From Limnoglobus roseus (GTDB lineage Bacteria > Planctomycetota > Planctomycetia > Gemmatales > Gemmataceae): DNA of 64,000 nt. The notes below the pieces were generated by a model. It saw only the letters and a program-made list of their open reading frames with translations. It did no database searches and was not told where the DNA came from. The stretch's first letter is position 1. Every line of letters starts with the position of its first letter. Of this stretch, positions 29,230-36,650 are shown piece after piece. Location of the stretch: positions 6,262,001-6,326,000 of the forward strand of contig NZ_CP042425.1 in NCBI RefSeq assembly GCF_008254045.1. Direction: 5' to 3'. A program made the position numbers and the translations under genes.

Positions 29230-30228
29230 ATGCGAGCGGTGACGTTCATTCAGGGCGGCGGCATCGGCCACGATCAAGAACAGGCCGTGCGGCGGATCAT
29301 CGAGGCCGTCGGCGTGCCGATCCACTTTCAAACGTTCGCGTGCGCGGCCGCGGTCGAAGGCGGCGACCCGATCCCGGCTGAGGCGCTGGAGTCGATCAAG
29401 CGGAACGGCGTGGCCCTCAAGACGAAGCTGCTCCCGCCGAAATCAACGTCCACCAAGCTCCCGGCAAACGTCAACGTCGAGTTCCGCCGGCGGCTCGGCC
29501 TGTTCGCGTCGGTGCGGCCGACGCACAACATCCCCGGCCTGCCGAGTCGGTTCCAGGGTGTGGACTTCCACCTCGTCCGGGAGATCACCGAAGACCTGTA
29601 CACCGCGAGCGAACACGAGGTCGTGCCGGGCGTGGTGCAGAGTTTCAAGATCGTCACCGAGGCGGCCTGTGTTCGCTTCTTCCGCTACACCTTCGACCTC
29701 GCCCAGCGGAAGGGGCGGAAGTCGGTCCATTGCATCCACAAGGCGAACATCTTGAAGCTCGCCGACGGACTGTACCTCGACTGCTTCCGCAAGGTGGCGA
29801 AGGGCTTCCCGGAGATCGCGGCGAAAGAGATGATCGTGGACAACGCCTGTATGCAACTCGTCAGCCGGCCGCAGCAGTTCGAAGTGGTGGCGGCCGGCAA
29901 CCTCTACGGCGACCTGCTTAGCGACCTGGGGGCCGGGCTCGTCGGCGGCATCAGTGCGACCTCGGCGGTGAACGTCGGCGACGGCGTGAAGGTGTACGAA
30001 GCGGTCTACGGGGCCACGCACGATGCCGTGCCGCTGGACACCGCGAACCCGTTGCCGCTGGTTCTGCCGACGATTCAGATGCTCCGTGACCTCGGCGAAA
30101 CAACGGCGGCCGACCGAATCGAGCAAGCCCTGACGAAGCTGATGACCACGACCGACGTGCGAACCCGCGACCTCGGCGGCTCGGCCACGACGACCGCGTT
30201 CACGACACGATTGATCGAGATGTTGTGA
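29230..30228 (+). CDS. Divergent isocitrate/isopropylmalate-dehydrogenase-like protein
   Basis: 332 residues, clearly of the beta-decarboxylating dehydrogenase family: KANILKLADGLYLD, VDNACMQLV and YGDLLSDLGAGLVGG are kept, including the catalytic Lys and metal-binding Asp residues. Other key elements are changed against the paralogue at 40503: GDGIGPE is GGGIGHD, the substrate loop YRSINVRLR is PANVNVEFR, RENTEGLYAG is REITEDLYTA, and the NAD-binding HGSAPDIAGK is YGATHDAVPLD. It may use another substrate or cofactor or be inactive. ATG at 29230 with GAGGTGG 5 bases before. It is 77 bases upstream of the SOD gene, so co-transcription is possible. Confidence 0.85.
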   Translation: MRAVTFIQGGGIGHDQEQAVRRIIEAVGVPIHFQTFACAAAVEGGDPIPAEALESIKRNGVALKTKLLPPKSTSTKLPANVNVEFRRRLGLFASVRPTHNIPGLPSRFQGVDFHLVREITEDLYTASEHEVVPGVVQSFKIVTEAACVRFFRYTFDLAQRKGRKSVHCIHKANILKLADGLYLDCFRKVAKGFPEIAAKEMIVDNACMQLVSRPQQFEVVAAGNLYGDLLSDLGAGLVGGISATSAVNVGDGVKVYEAVYGATHDAVPLDTANPLPLVLPTIQMLRDLGETTAADRIEQALTKLMTTTDVRTRDLGGSATTTAFTTRLIEML

Positions 30229-30305
30229 CCGCCCGTTTGCCCCGACAGGCCGGATGACTAGGATTGTTCTGCCCGCCTCCCCTTCCCACGACCGGAGACC
30301 CGCTC

Positions 30306-31013
30306 ATGATTTCCCGCCGCCAGATGTTACAAGCCTCGGCCGCCACGGTCCTGCTCCCCACGCTCGCCGTCGCTCAAGGCGCGCCCGCCGCCGGGTTCAC
30401 GCTGCCGAAGCTCCCCTACGCCTACGACGCGCTCGAGCCGCACATCGACGCCGAGACGATGCTGATTCACCACGACAAGCACCACCAAGCCTACGTCACG
30501 AACCTCAACGACTTGCTCACCAAGAACGCCCCGGCCATGCTGGGCAAGCCGATCGAGGAAGTGCTGACCAACCTGAATGCGATTCCCGAAACGGCGCGCG
30601 CCGGCGTTCGCAACAACGGCGGCGGCCACTGGAACCACACGTTCTTCTGGAACATCATGACGAAGTCGCCCGCCCCCGCTCCGAAGGGCGATCTGCTCAA
30701 GGCGATCGACGACTCGTTCGGCTCGCTCGACAAGTTCAAGGTCGCGTTCAACGAGGCCGCCACGAAGCGGTTCGGCAGCGGTTGGGCGTGGCTCGTGCCG
30801 GGCAAGGAGAAGCCTCTGGCGATCGTCAGTTCGCCGAACCAGGACAACCCCGTGATGGACGGCGGCCCGGCTCCGATCCTCGGCGTGGATGTGTGGGAAC
30901 ACGCTTATTATTTGAAGTACCGCAACCTGCGGCCGAAGTACCTGGAAGCGTTCCAGAACGTCATTAACTGGGACGCGGTCGCCGAGCACTATTCGAAGGC
31001 GAAGAAAGCCTGA
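30306..31013 (+). CDS. Tat-exported Fe/Mn superoxide dismutase
   Basis: Superoxide dismutase with all four metal ligands in place: HHDKHHQAYV (first His), HWNHTFFW (second His), and DVWEHAYYL (Asp and His). NQDNPVM carries the Gln position typical of Mn-type or cambialistic enzymes. The N-terminus MISRRQMLQASAATVLL is a twin-arginine signal, so a folded, metallated enzyme should be exported. ATG at 30306; a TTG in frame lies at 30264. Length (235 with signal) is normal. A hairpin follows directly and separates it from the convergent DUF4337 gene. Confidence 0.95.
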   Translation: MISRRQMLQASAATVLLPTLAVAQGAPAAGFTLPKLPYAYDALEPHIDAETMLIHHDKHHQAYVTNLNDLLTKNAPAMLGKPIEEVLTNLNAIPETARAGVRNNGGGHWNHTFFWNIMTKSPAPAPKGDLLKAIDDSFGSLDKFKVAFNEAATKRFGSGWAWLVPGKEKPLAIVSSPNQDNPVMDGGPAPILGVDVWEHAYYLKYRNLRPKYLEAFQNVINWDAVAEHYSKAKKA

Positions 31014-31017
31014 TCGT

Positions 31018-31052
31018 CGCGGGGCGGGAGGATATCAACCTCTCGCCCCGCG
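31018..31052. terminator. Hairpin between convergent genes
   Basis: 14-bp arms 31018-31031 and 31039-31052 with one G-T pair and a 7-base loop; no clear T-run. Placed between the convergent SOD and DUF4337 genes, so likely a shared transcription stop. Confidence 0.55.
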
Positions 31053-31068
31053 GAGTTGAAACCCGTCA

Positions 31069-31728
31069 TTATGCTCCCGGCGCGCCTTCGTCGAGACCGG
31101 GAATCGGAAAGAGCAGCAGAAACCCATTCAGAGTTAGCACGAGGGCCACGATCGCCAGGACAATGCTCACGATGAATGCCCAACGCTTTTCCGACAGCAT
31201 CGCCACAGAGGCCAATACGATCGCGAGCTGGAACGCCACCTCGGCGAAGTCGAAGTACGGGTCTTTCCGCTGATAGCGGTCCAACTTCTCTTGGATGTCC
31301 CGGACCTTCTTTTCGCCGTCCGTTTGGATAGTCTTCGCCTTCCCGGCCAACTCGTCCTTGTCGACCTTCATCCGCCTCTCGTCTTCGACGTACTGCTTGA
31401 GTAGTTCCGCTTTGTACGCCGGGAACTGTGCCGGACTTCCCTTCTGCTCGGCTTCCAACTGGGTCCGCTCGTTCTTGTAGAGTGCCTCGCGGGTCGATTT
31501 CGACTGGAACTGGTTCCAGACGTTGAACGCTTCCTGCCGCGAGACGCTCTCGGCCTTCACCTCGTCCTGCTTGCACAGCATCATCTCCTTCGCCGCGTTG
31601 TGACCGCCGAAGGACGCGATGGCCAAACCGACGGCGTAGAATGCGACCGACAACGCGATCACTCTCGTAAACGGGTTCTCGGCCTTCTCCTTCACCTCTT
31701 GCGGATTGGGAATTTCGACTTCGGCCAT
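31069..31728 (-). CDS. DUF4337 family membrane protein
   Basis: 219 residues: short N-terminus (MAEVEIPNPQEVKEKAENPF), first transmembrane helix (VIALSVAFYAVGLAIASFGG), a soluble helical segment of about 110 residues rich in Lys/Glu/Gln, then two C-terminal transmembrane helices (VAFQLAIVLASVAML and IVSIVLAIVALVLTLNGFLL). This is the layout of DUF4337 proteins, whose role is unknown. ATG at 31728 with GGAGG 7 bases before; the longer frame from 31857 is rejected. Divergent from bamA. Confidence 0.85.
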   Translation of the reverse strand: MAEVEIPNPQEVKEKAENPFTRVIALSVAFYAVGLAIASFGGHNAAKEMMLCKQDEVKAESVSRQEAFNVWNQFQSKSTREALYKNERTQLEAEQKGSPAQFPAYKAELLKQYVEDERRMKVDKDELAGKAKTIQTDGEKKVRDIQEKLDRYQRKDPYFDFAEVAFQLAIVLASVAMLSEKRWAFIVSIVLAIVALVLTLNGFLLLFPIPGLDEGAPGA

Positions 31729-31888
31729 TGGGGTGCCTCCGGGTGTCGCGGCGGGCGAATCGAAGGAGGAACTATCGATTTCCGGCCAGGGAAGATAGAC
31801 GATTTGGCCGAGCTTGACAGCTTTTTTCCCCGCGGTTATTCCGTCACCCGTGCGCAAGGTTCGCGATCTGGTCGAGGGGAGTTGACCG

Positions 31889-34363
31889 ATGATTGTCCGC
31901 CCGGCCTACCTGGGATTGCTGGCCCTCGCCGTTCTCGGCTGCGGGATCTCCGTCGGCCCGATTACGGCCGGCGAATCGCCCGTCGGCAAACTGATCGCGG
32001 ACGTGGTACCGGTGAACAACCGCCTCCACCCGAAGGAGCACATCCTTAGCCAAATGCAAATGCGGCCGGGCAAGACGTACGACGAAGCCCAAATGAACGA
32101 GGACGTGCGGAAGCTCATCGCGACGAAGTGGTTCGCTCCGGACGGGGTGCAGGTCGAGACGACTGTTTCGGGCGACGGCAAGGTGACGATCTACCTCAAG
32201 TTGATCGAACTGAATAGCGTCGTCGACTCGGTAGAATTCATCGGCGCGCAGCACATCGGGAAAGACACACTTTTGCAACTGACGGGTATCCGCAAGGGAA
32301 GTGCCCTGAACCCGGCCTTCAACGAGGCGGCCGCGCAAATCATCGAGAACAAATTGAAGGAAGACGGCCGGGCGTACGCGACCTGCCGGCTGATGGAGGG
32401 GACCAAGATCACCGACAAGCGGGTGGTGTTCAACATCGTCGAAGGCCCGGTCGTGAAAGTCAGCCGGGCGTCGATCCGCGGTTGCCAGCAGACGTCGTCG
32501 GGCCGGGTCTCGACACAGTTGACGATCAAGGCACCTCTGTACGGGATCATCCGGTTCATCAACGACAAGTACAACGTGCTCCAGGTCGAGGACGACAAGA
32601 AGAAAATCATTAACTACTTCCACAAGCTCGGCTACCTGGAGGCCCGTGTGCAGGAGGAAGTCATCCCGTCGCGCGACCTGAGTAGCGTCGAGATCATCTT
32701 CCACGTCGACGAGGGAGCGGTCTACAAGGTGCGGGAGATCCGCCTCGAGGGGAACAAGATCTTCACCGCCGAACCGCTGCGAAGGCTGATCGAGTTGAAG
32801 CAGGGCGAGCGGTACGACCGCGACGTGATCGCGGCCGACGCGGCGCGGATCAAGAACTACTACGGCTACCGCGGGTACTACGTCGTTTGCGAAGAACAGT
32901 GGATCGCCGTGGCGGGCAAGCCCGGCTTCGTGGACGTGATCTATCAACTCCTCGAACCCGGTGCCCGCGACGGCGGGGCCGGCGCATCGAAAACGCCACC
33001 GGTCCGCCGCGTGTCGCACCAGGTGCCCCTCGACGACGGCTTCCCACTTCAGCGGGAACCGGACCGCATCGGCCGAATCGAGATTCGCGGGAACGAGGTC
33101 ACGATGGACCGCGTCATCCGCAACGAACTCGGCATGGCCGGCATCCGCGAGGGGCAAGTCCTTCAGTACCCGTCGCTCGAAGTGGCGAAACTCAACCTCT
33201 ACCGCCGCGGCATCTTCGACATGGAAGCGCCGCCGACCGTCGAGGTCCGCCAGAGCGACGTGGACAGCACCTTCAAAGACGTGATCGTGACCGTGAAGGA
33301 GACCCGCACCGGCCAGTTCATGATCGGCGGGGCGGTCAACTCGAACTCCGGTCTGACCGGCAACATCGCCATCAACGAGCGGAACTTCGACATCCTCCGC
33401 GTGCCGACGAGCCTCGACGACTTCTTGAACGGCCGGGCGTTCCGCGGGGCAGGGCAGGAACTGCGGTTGGAAGCCCAGCCCGGTACACTCTACCAGCGGT
33501 ACACGGCGACCTTCCGCGAGCCGTACTTGTTCAACACGAACTACGGCCTGACGACCAGCGGCTACTACTACAACCGCGGGTACGCCGAGTATGACGAAAA
33601 CCGCGTCGGCGCACGGGTCAGCCTCGACCGCCGCCTCGACCTGTACTGGCGGACGAACCTGACGACGCGGATTGAAGACGTGAACATCAAGAACCTGCCC
33701 ATCGACGCCCCCGATGCGATTACCCGCGACCGCGGCCACTCGACCATCGTCGGCATCCGGCCGGGGATCACCCGCGACTCGCGGGACAGTTACGTCTTCC
33801 CGACGACCGGGAGCGTGTTCGACCTGGCGTACGAACAACTCCTCGGCGACTACACCGTGCCCATCGGCACGGCCGAGTTCACGAAATTCTTCTCCAGTGA
33901 GTACCTCCAGCGGAAGGACGGCAGCGGCAAGCACGTGTTCGCGTTGCGGTCGCAAGTGTCGGCCACGTCGAGCGACGCACCGGTGTTCGAGCGGTTCTTC
34001 GCCGGCGGCTTCCGAAGCATCCGCGGCTTTAGCTTCCGCGGCGTCGGCCCGGCGTCTTACTCGGCCTACGGCAATAAGTACTTCACCGGGGGTACGTTCT
34101 CGTTCCTGAACACGATGGAGTATCAGATTCCGCTGAACGCGAAGGACTCGCTCTTCTTCGTGACCTTCCTCGACCACGGGACCGTCGAGCAGTCCATCGC
34201 GATTAAGGACTACCGCGTGTCGGCCGGCTTCGGGTTCCGCGTTTCGATCCCAGCCCTTGGCCCGGTGCCGGTGGCGTTCGACTTCGCGTTCCCGCTCAAC
34301 AGGACGGACACGGACAACAAGCAAGTCTTCGCCTTCTACATCGGCCTGTTCGGCGGCCAGTAG
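31889..34363 (+). CDS. bamA: Omp85/BamA outer-membrane assembly protein
   Basis: Outer-membrane beta-barrel insertase. Signal with a possible lipobox (LALAVLGCG), then a series of POTRA-like units (about residues 30-480; YLKLIELNSVVDSVEFIGAQ, KVREIRLEGNKIF and RIGRIEIRGNEVTMDRVI mark strand edges), then the barrel with its alternating pattern and the loop-6 motif FRSIRGFSFRG. It ends in aromatic FAFYIGLFGGQ rather than a bare terminal Phe. 824 residues, normal for the family. ATG at 31889 with GAGGGGAG before it. Shows that this organism has a diderm-type outer membrane. Confidence 0.94.
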   Translation: MIVRPAYLGLLALAVLGCGISVGPITAGESPVGKLIADVVPVNNRLHPKEHILSQMQMRPGKTYDEAQMNEDVRKLIATKWFAPDGVQVETTVSGDGKVTIYLKLIELNSVVDSVEFIGAQHIGKDTLLQLTGIRKGSALNPAFNEAAAQIIENKLKEDGRAYATCRLMEGTKITDKRVVFNIVEGPVVKVSRASIRGCQQTSSGRVSTQLTIKAPLYGIIRFINDKYNVLQVEDDKKKIINYFHKLGYLEARVQEEVIPSRDLSSVEIIFHVDEGAVYKVREIRLEGNKIFTAEPLRRLIELKQGERYDRDVIAADAARIKNYYGYRGYYVVCEEQWIAVAGKPGFVDVIYQLLEPGARDGGAGASKTPPVRRVSHQVPLDDGFPLQREPDRIGRIEIRGNEVTMDRVIRNELGMAGIREGQVLQYPSLEVAKLNLYRRGIFDMEAPPTVEVRQSDVDSTFKDVIVTVKETRTGQFMIGGAVNSNSGLTGNIAINERNFDILRVPTSLDDFLNGRAFRGAGQELRLEAQPGTLYQRYTATFREPYLFNTNYGLTTSGYYYNRGYAEYDENRVGARVSLDRRLDLYWRTNLTTRIEDVNIKNLPIDAPDAITRDRGHSTIVGIRPGITRDSRDSYVFPTTGSVFDLAYEQLLGDYTVPIGTAEFTKFFSSEYLQRKDGSGKHVFALRSQVSATSSDAPVFERFFAGGFRSIRGFSFRGVGPASYSAYGNKYFTGGTFSFLNTMEYQIPLNAKDSLFFVTFLDHGTVEQSIAIKDYRVSAGFGFRVSIPALGPVPVAFDFAFPLNRTDTDNKQVFAFYIGLFGGQ

Positions 34364-34441
34364 GATGATTGGGTGAAGGGGTGGGCGGGTGAAGGGGTGA
34401 AAATGCCCCGGCCCGTTCGCCTGGCCCGATGTAGGTGGTTC

Positions 34442-35095
34442 ATGTTGTTTAGCGAACTCCCCGCCGATCTCTTCAACGAAGTGCTCGGCAAGCTCCCCGC
34501 CCTCATTGCGGGTGCCATCGTGTCGGCCGGGTCGTTCCTCCTCGGGCGGTGGTGGGGCCGGTTGAAGGCCGGCCGCGAGTGGAAGAAAAAGGAGTTCTTC
34601 GGCCGCGTCATCGTCAGTCTCAACATCTTCGCCGACGGCTTCCTGAAGATCCGCACCGTGATGGAAGACTCCCTCGACACGGTCTTTCTCAACCAGATCG
34701 CGATCAACAAGGTGACGGACGCCGCAAAGCGGTGTACCGCCGACGCTCCCATTCTGCCCATCGCCAAGGCCGACCGCTGGTTCCTTCTCAACTTCGTACT
34801 GAACGAGGTCGCCGAACGGTTTGCGCAAGGGCAGGTGAAGCAGGACGCCGGTTTGCCGGTCACGAAGATCAAGTACGCCCTCTTTCTCACGTGCGAGATC
34901 GTGGGAGAAGAGCGCATCCGAAAGATTCGCGCGATGCTGATTCAGGAGCAGCACCTGCGAGAGTTTCCGTATCCGGATGGACTGCCGCAACTTGAGAACT
35001 CCTGGCACGCGGATCGGATCAAAACGCTGCGCCAGGCGGCGGCCCTGTACGCGAAAGAGCCGGACAACTTTCTGACCCTCGAAGTGTGCGTGTAA
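34442..35095 (+). CDS. Hypothetical membrane-anchored protein
   Basis: 217 residues: one N-terminal transmembrane helix (ALIAGAIVSAGSFLLGRWWG) and a cytosolic alpha-helical domain with charged patches (KAGREWKKKEFFGRVIV, VGEERIRKIRAMLIQEQH). No family recognised. ATG at 34442 with AGGTGG upstream is preferred over GTG at 34373. Lies 78 bases after bamA and 32 before pyrC in the same direction, so it may be in an operon with either. Confidence 0.7.
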   Translation: MLFSELPADLFNEVLGKLPALIAGAIVSAGSFLLGRWWGRLKAGREWKKKEFFGRVIVSLNIFADGFLKIRTVMEDSLDTVFLNQIAINKVTDAAKRCTADAPILPIAKADRWFLLNFVLNEVAERFAQGQVKQDAGLPVTKIKYALFLTCEIVGEERIRKIRAMLIQEQHLREFPYPDGLPQLENSWHADRIKTLRQAAALYAKEPDNFLTLEVCV

Positions 35096-35127
35096 CAACG
35101 CCCGCCACGTCCTACAACAACCCCACT

Positions 35128-36408
35128 ATGCCAACACTGCTCCTCCGCAACGGGCGGGTCATCGACCCGTCACAGAATCTCGACCGCGTTACCGATCTGT
35201 GGATCGCCGACGATAAGATCGGCGGACTCGGCTCGCCCCCGAAGCCACCCGATGAGGTACTCGATTGCACCGGCATGATCGTCTCGCCGGGGTTGATCGA
35301 CATGCACGTCCACCTGCGGGAACCGGGCCGCGAGGAAGACGAAACCATCGAAACAGGTACGCGGGCCGCCATCGCCGGCGGCGTCACGTCCGTGGCGTGC
35401 ATGCCGAACACGGAACCGCCCCTCGACACCCGCGACGCGGCCGAGTTCGTCATCCTGCAAGCAAAACGGGCCGGCAACTGTAACGTGTTCCCGATCGGGG
35501 CCGTCACGAAAGCGCGGGAAGGGAAGGAACTCGCCGAGATCGGCAAACTTGTCGACGGCGGGGCCGTCGCCTTTACCGACGACGGGTCGCCGGTGTTCAA
35601 CGCCGAGATCATGCGGCGGGCACTCGAATACACGAAGATGTTCGACAAGGCGATTCTCGTCCATGCCGAGATTCTCGAACTGACGCAGGGTGGCGTCATG
35701 AGCGAGGGCGAAGTCTCGCTCCGCCTCGGCCTCCGCGGGATGCCGGCCGTGGCCGAGGACATCATGATCGCCCGCGACATCATGCTCGCGGAGCTGACCG
35801 GCGGCAAGGTCCACATCCTGCACGTCTCGACGGCCGGCGGTGTGGACCTGCTCCGGCAGGGGATCGCGAAGGGCATCCGGTGCAGTGGCGAAGCCTGCCC
35901 GCACCACTTCATCCTGACCGACAAGGAACTCGAACGCTTCGACAGCAATTACAAGATGTCGCCGCCCCTACGGACTCAGCAAGATGTGGATGCCATCTTG
36001 ACCGGGCTGGAGGACGGCACGCTATCGGTACTTGCGACCGATCACGCCCCGCACGCGCCCGAAAAGAAGGCCAAGGAGTTCGACCAAACTCCCAACGGCA
36101 TCATCGGCCTCGAAACCTTCCTCCCGCTCTGTACGACCTTTCTGGTCGAGACGGGCGTTTTGACGTGGCCGCAGATGATCGAGAAAATGACCATCAATCC
36201 GGCGAAGGTTCTAGGCATCGAGCGGGGTACGCTACAGGTAGGCAAAAAGGCCGACGTGACGGTGATCGACCCGAATGTCGAATGGGTCATCGACGTGAAC
36301 GCCTTCGAAACCAAGAGCCGGAACAGCCCGTTCCACGGTTGGAAGGTGAAAAGTCGAGCGATGGCCACCATCGTCCGCGGTGCCGTGAAGATGAGCCGTC
36401 TGAAGTGA
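35128..36408 (+). CDS. pyrC: Dihydroorotase (class I)
   Basis: Zinc enzyme that closes carbamoyl-aspartate to dihydroorotate in pyrimidine synthesis. Landmarks: metal motif DMHVHLREPG, GGVTSVACMPNTEPPLD, bridging Asp in FTDDGSPV, VHAE and ILHVSTA metal histidines, EACPHHF, NYKMSPPLRT, LATDHAPH. Length 426 is normal for the ring-closing class found with aspartate carbamoyltransferase. Start is the ATG at 35128; it has no obvious ribosome binding site and could be translated by coupling with the upstream gene, which ends 32 bases before. Confidence 0.95.
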   Translation: MPTLLLRNGRVIDPSQNLDRVTDLWIADDKIGGLGSPPKPPDEVLDCTGMIVSPGLIDMHVHLREPGREEDETIETGTRAAIAGGVTSVACMPNTEPPLDTRDAAEFVILQAKRAGNCNVFPIGAVTKAREGKELAEIGKLVDGGAVAFTDDGSPVFNAEIMRRALEYTKMFDKAILVHAEILELTQGGVMSEGEVSLRLGLRGMPAVAEDIMIARDIMLAELTGGKVHILHVSTAGGVDLLRQGIAKGIRCSGEACPHHFILTDKELERFDSNYKMSPPLRTQQDVDAILTGLEDGTLSVLATDHAPHAPEKKAKEFDQTPNGIIGLETFLPLCTTFLVETGVLTWPQMIEKMTINPAKVLGIERGTLQVGKKADVTVIDPNVEWVIDVNAFETKSRNSPFHGWKVKSRAMATIVRGAVKMSRLK

Positions 36409-36650
36409 AAATGCTCGCGTCGCCCACTTCCATCGGGGTCGTTTGTTCTCAGGCTGCCGTATTTGCGGGCTGTGCCGACTGGGTAGAGTGACGCGAGTAT
36501 GTCTTTCGAAACAGACACTCCTTGTCAGTGGTGGACAAAGCCTGGTAGCCTAAGATGCAAGGGCATTTTAACCGATGCCCCACAACGAATCCGACCGAAC
36601 ACTCGTCATAGTTAGCAGAAACTCCGTCCGAATTGCACCGAGGTTCAACG

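Noticed and set aside
31844-35098. 1084-codon minus-strand open frame
   Set aside because: Antisense shadow of bamA and its downstream gene; Arg/His/Val-rich composition with no domain, while the plus strand encodes a clear Omp85 protein.
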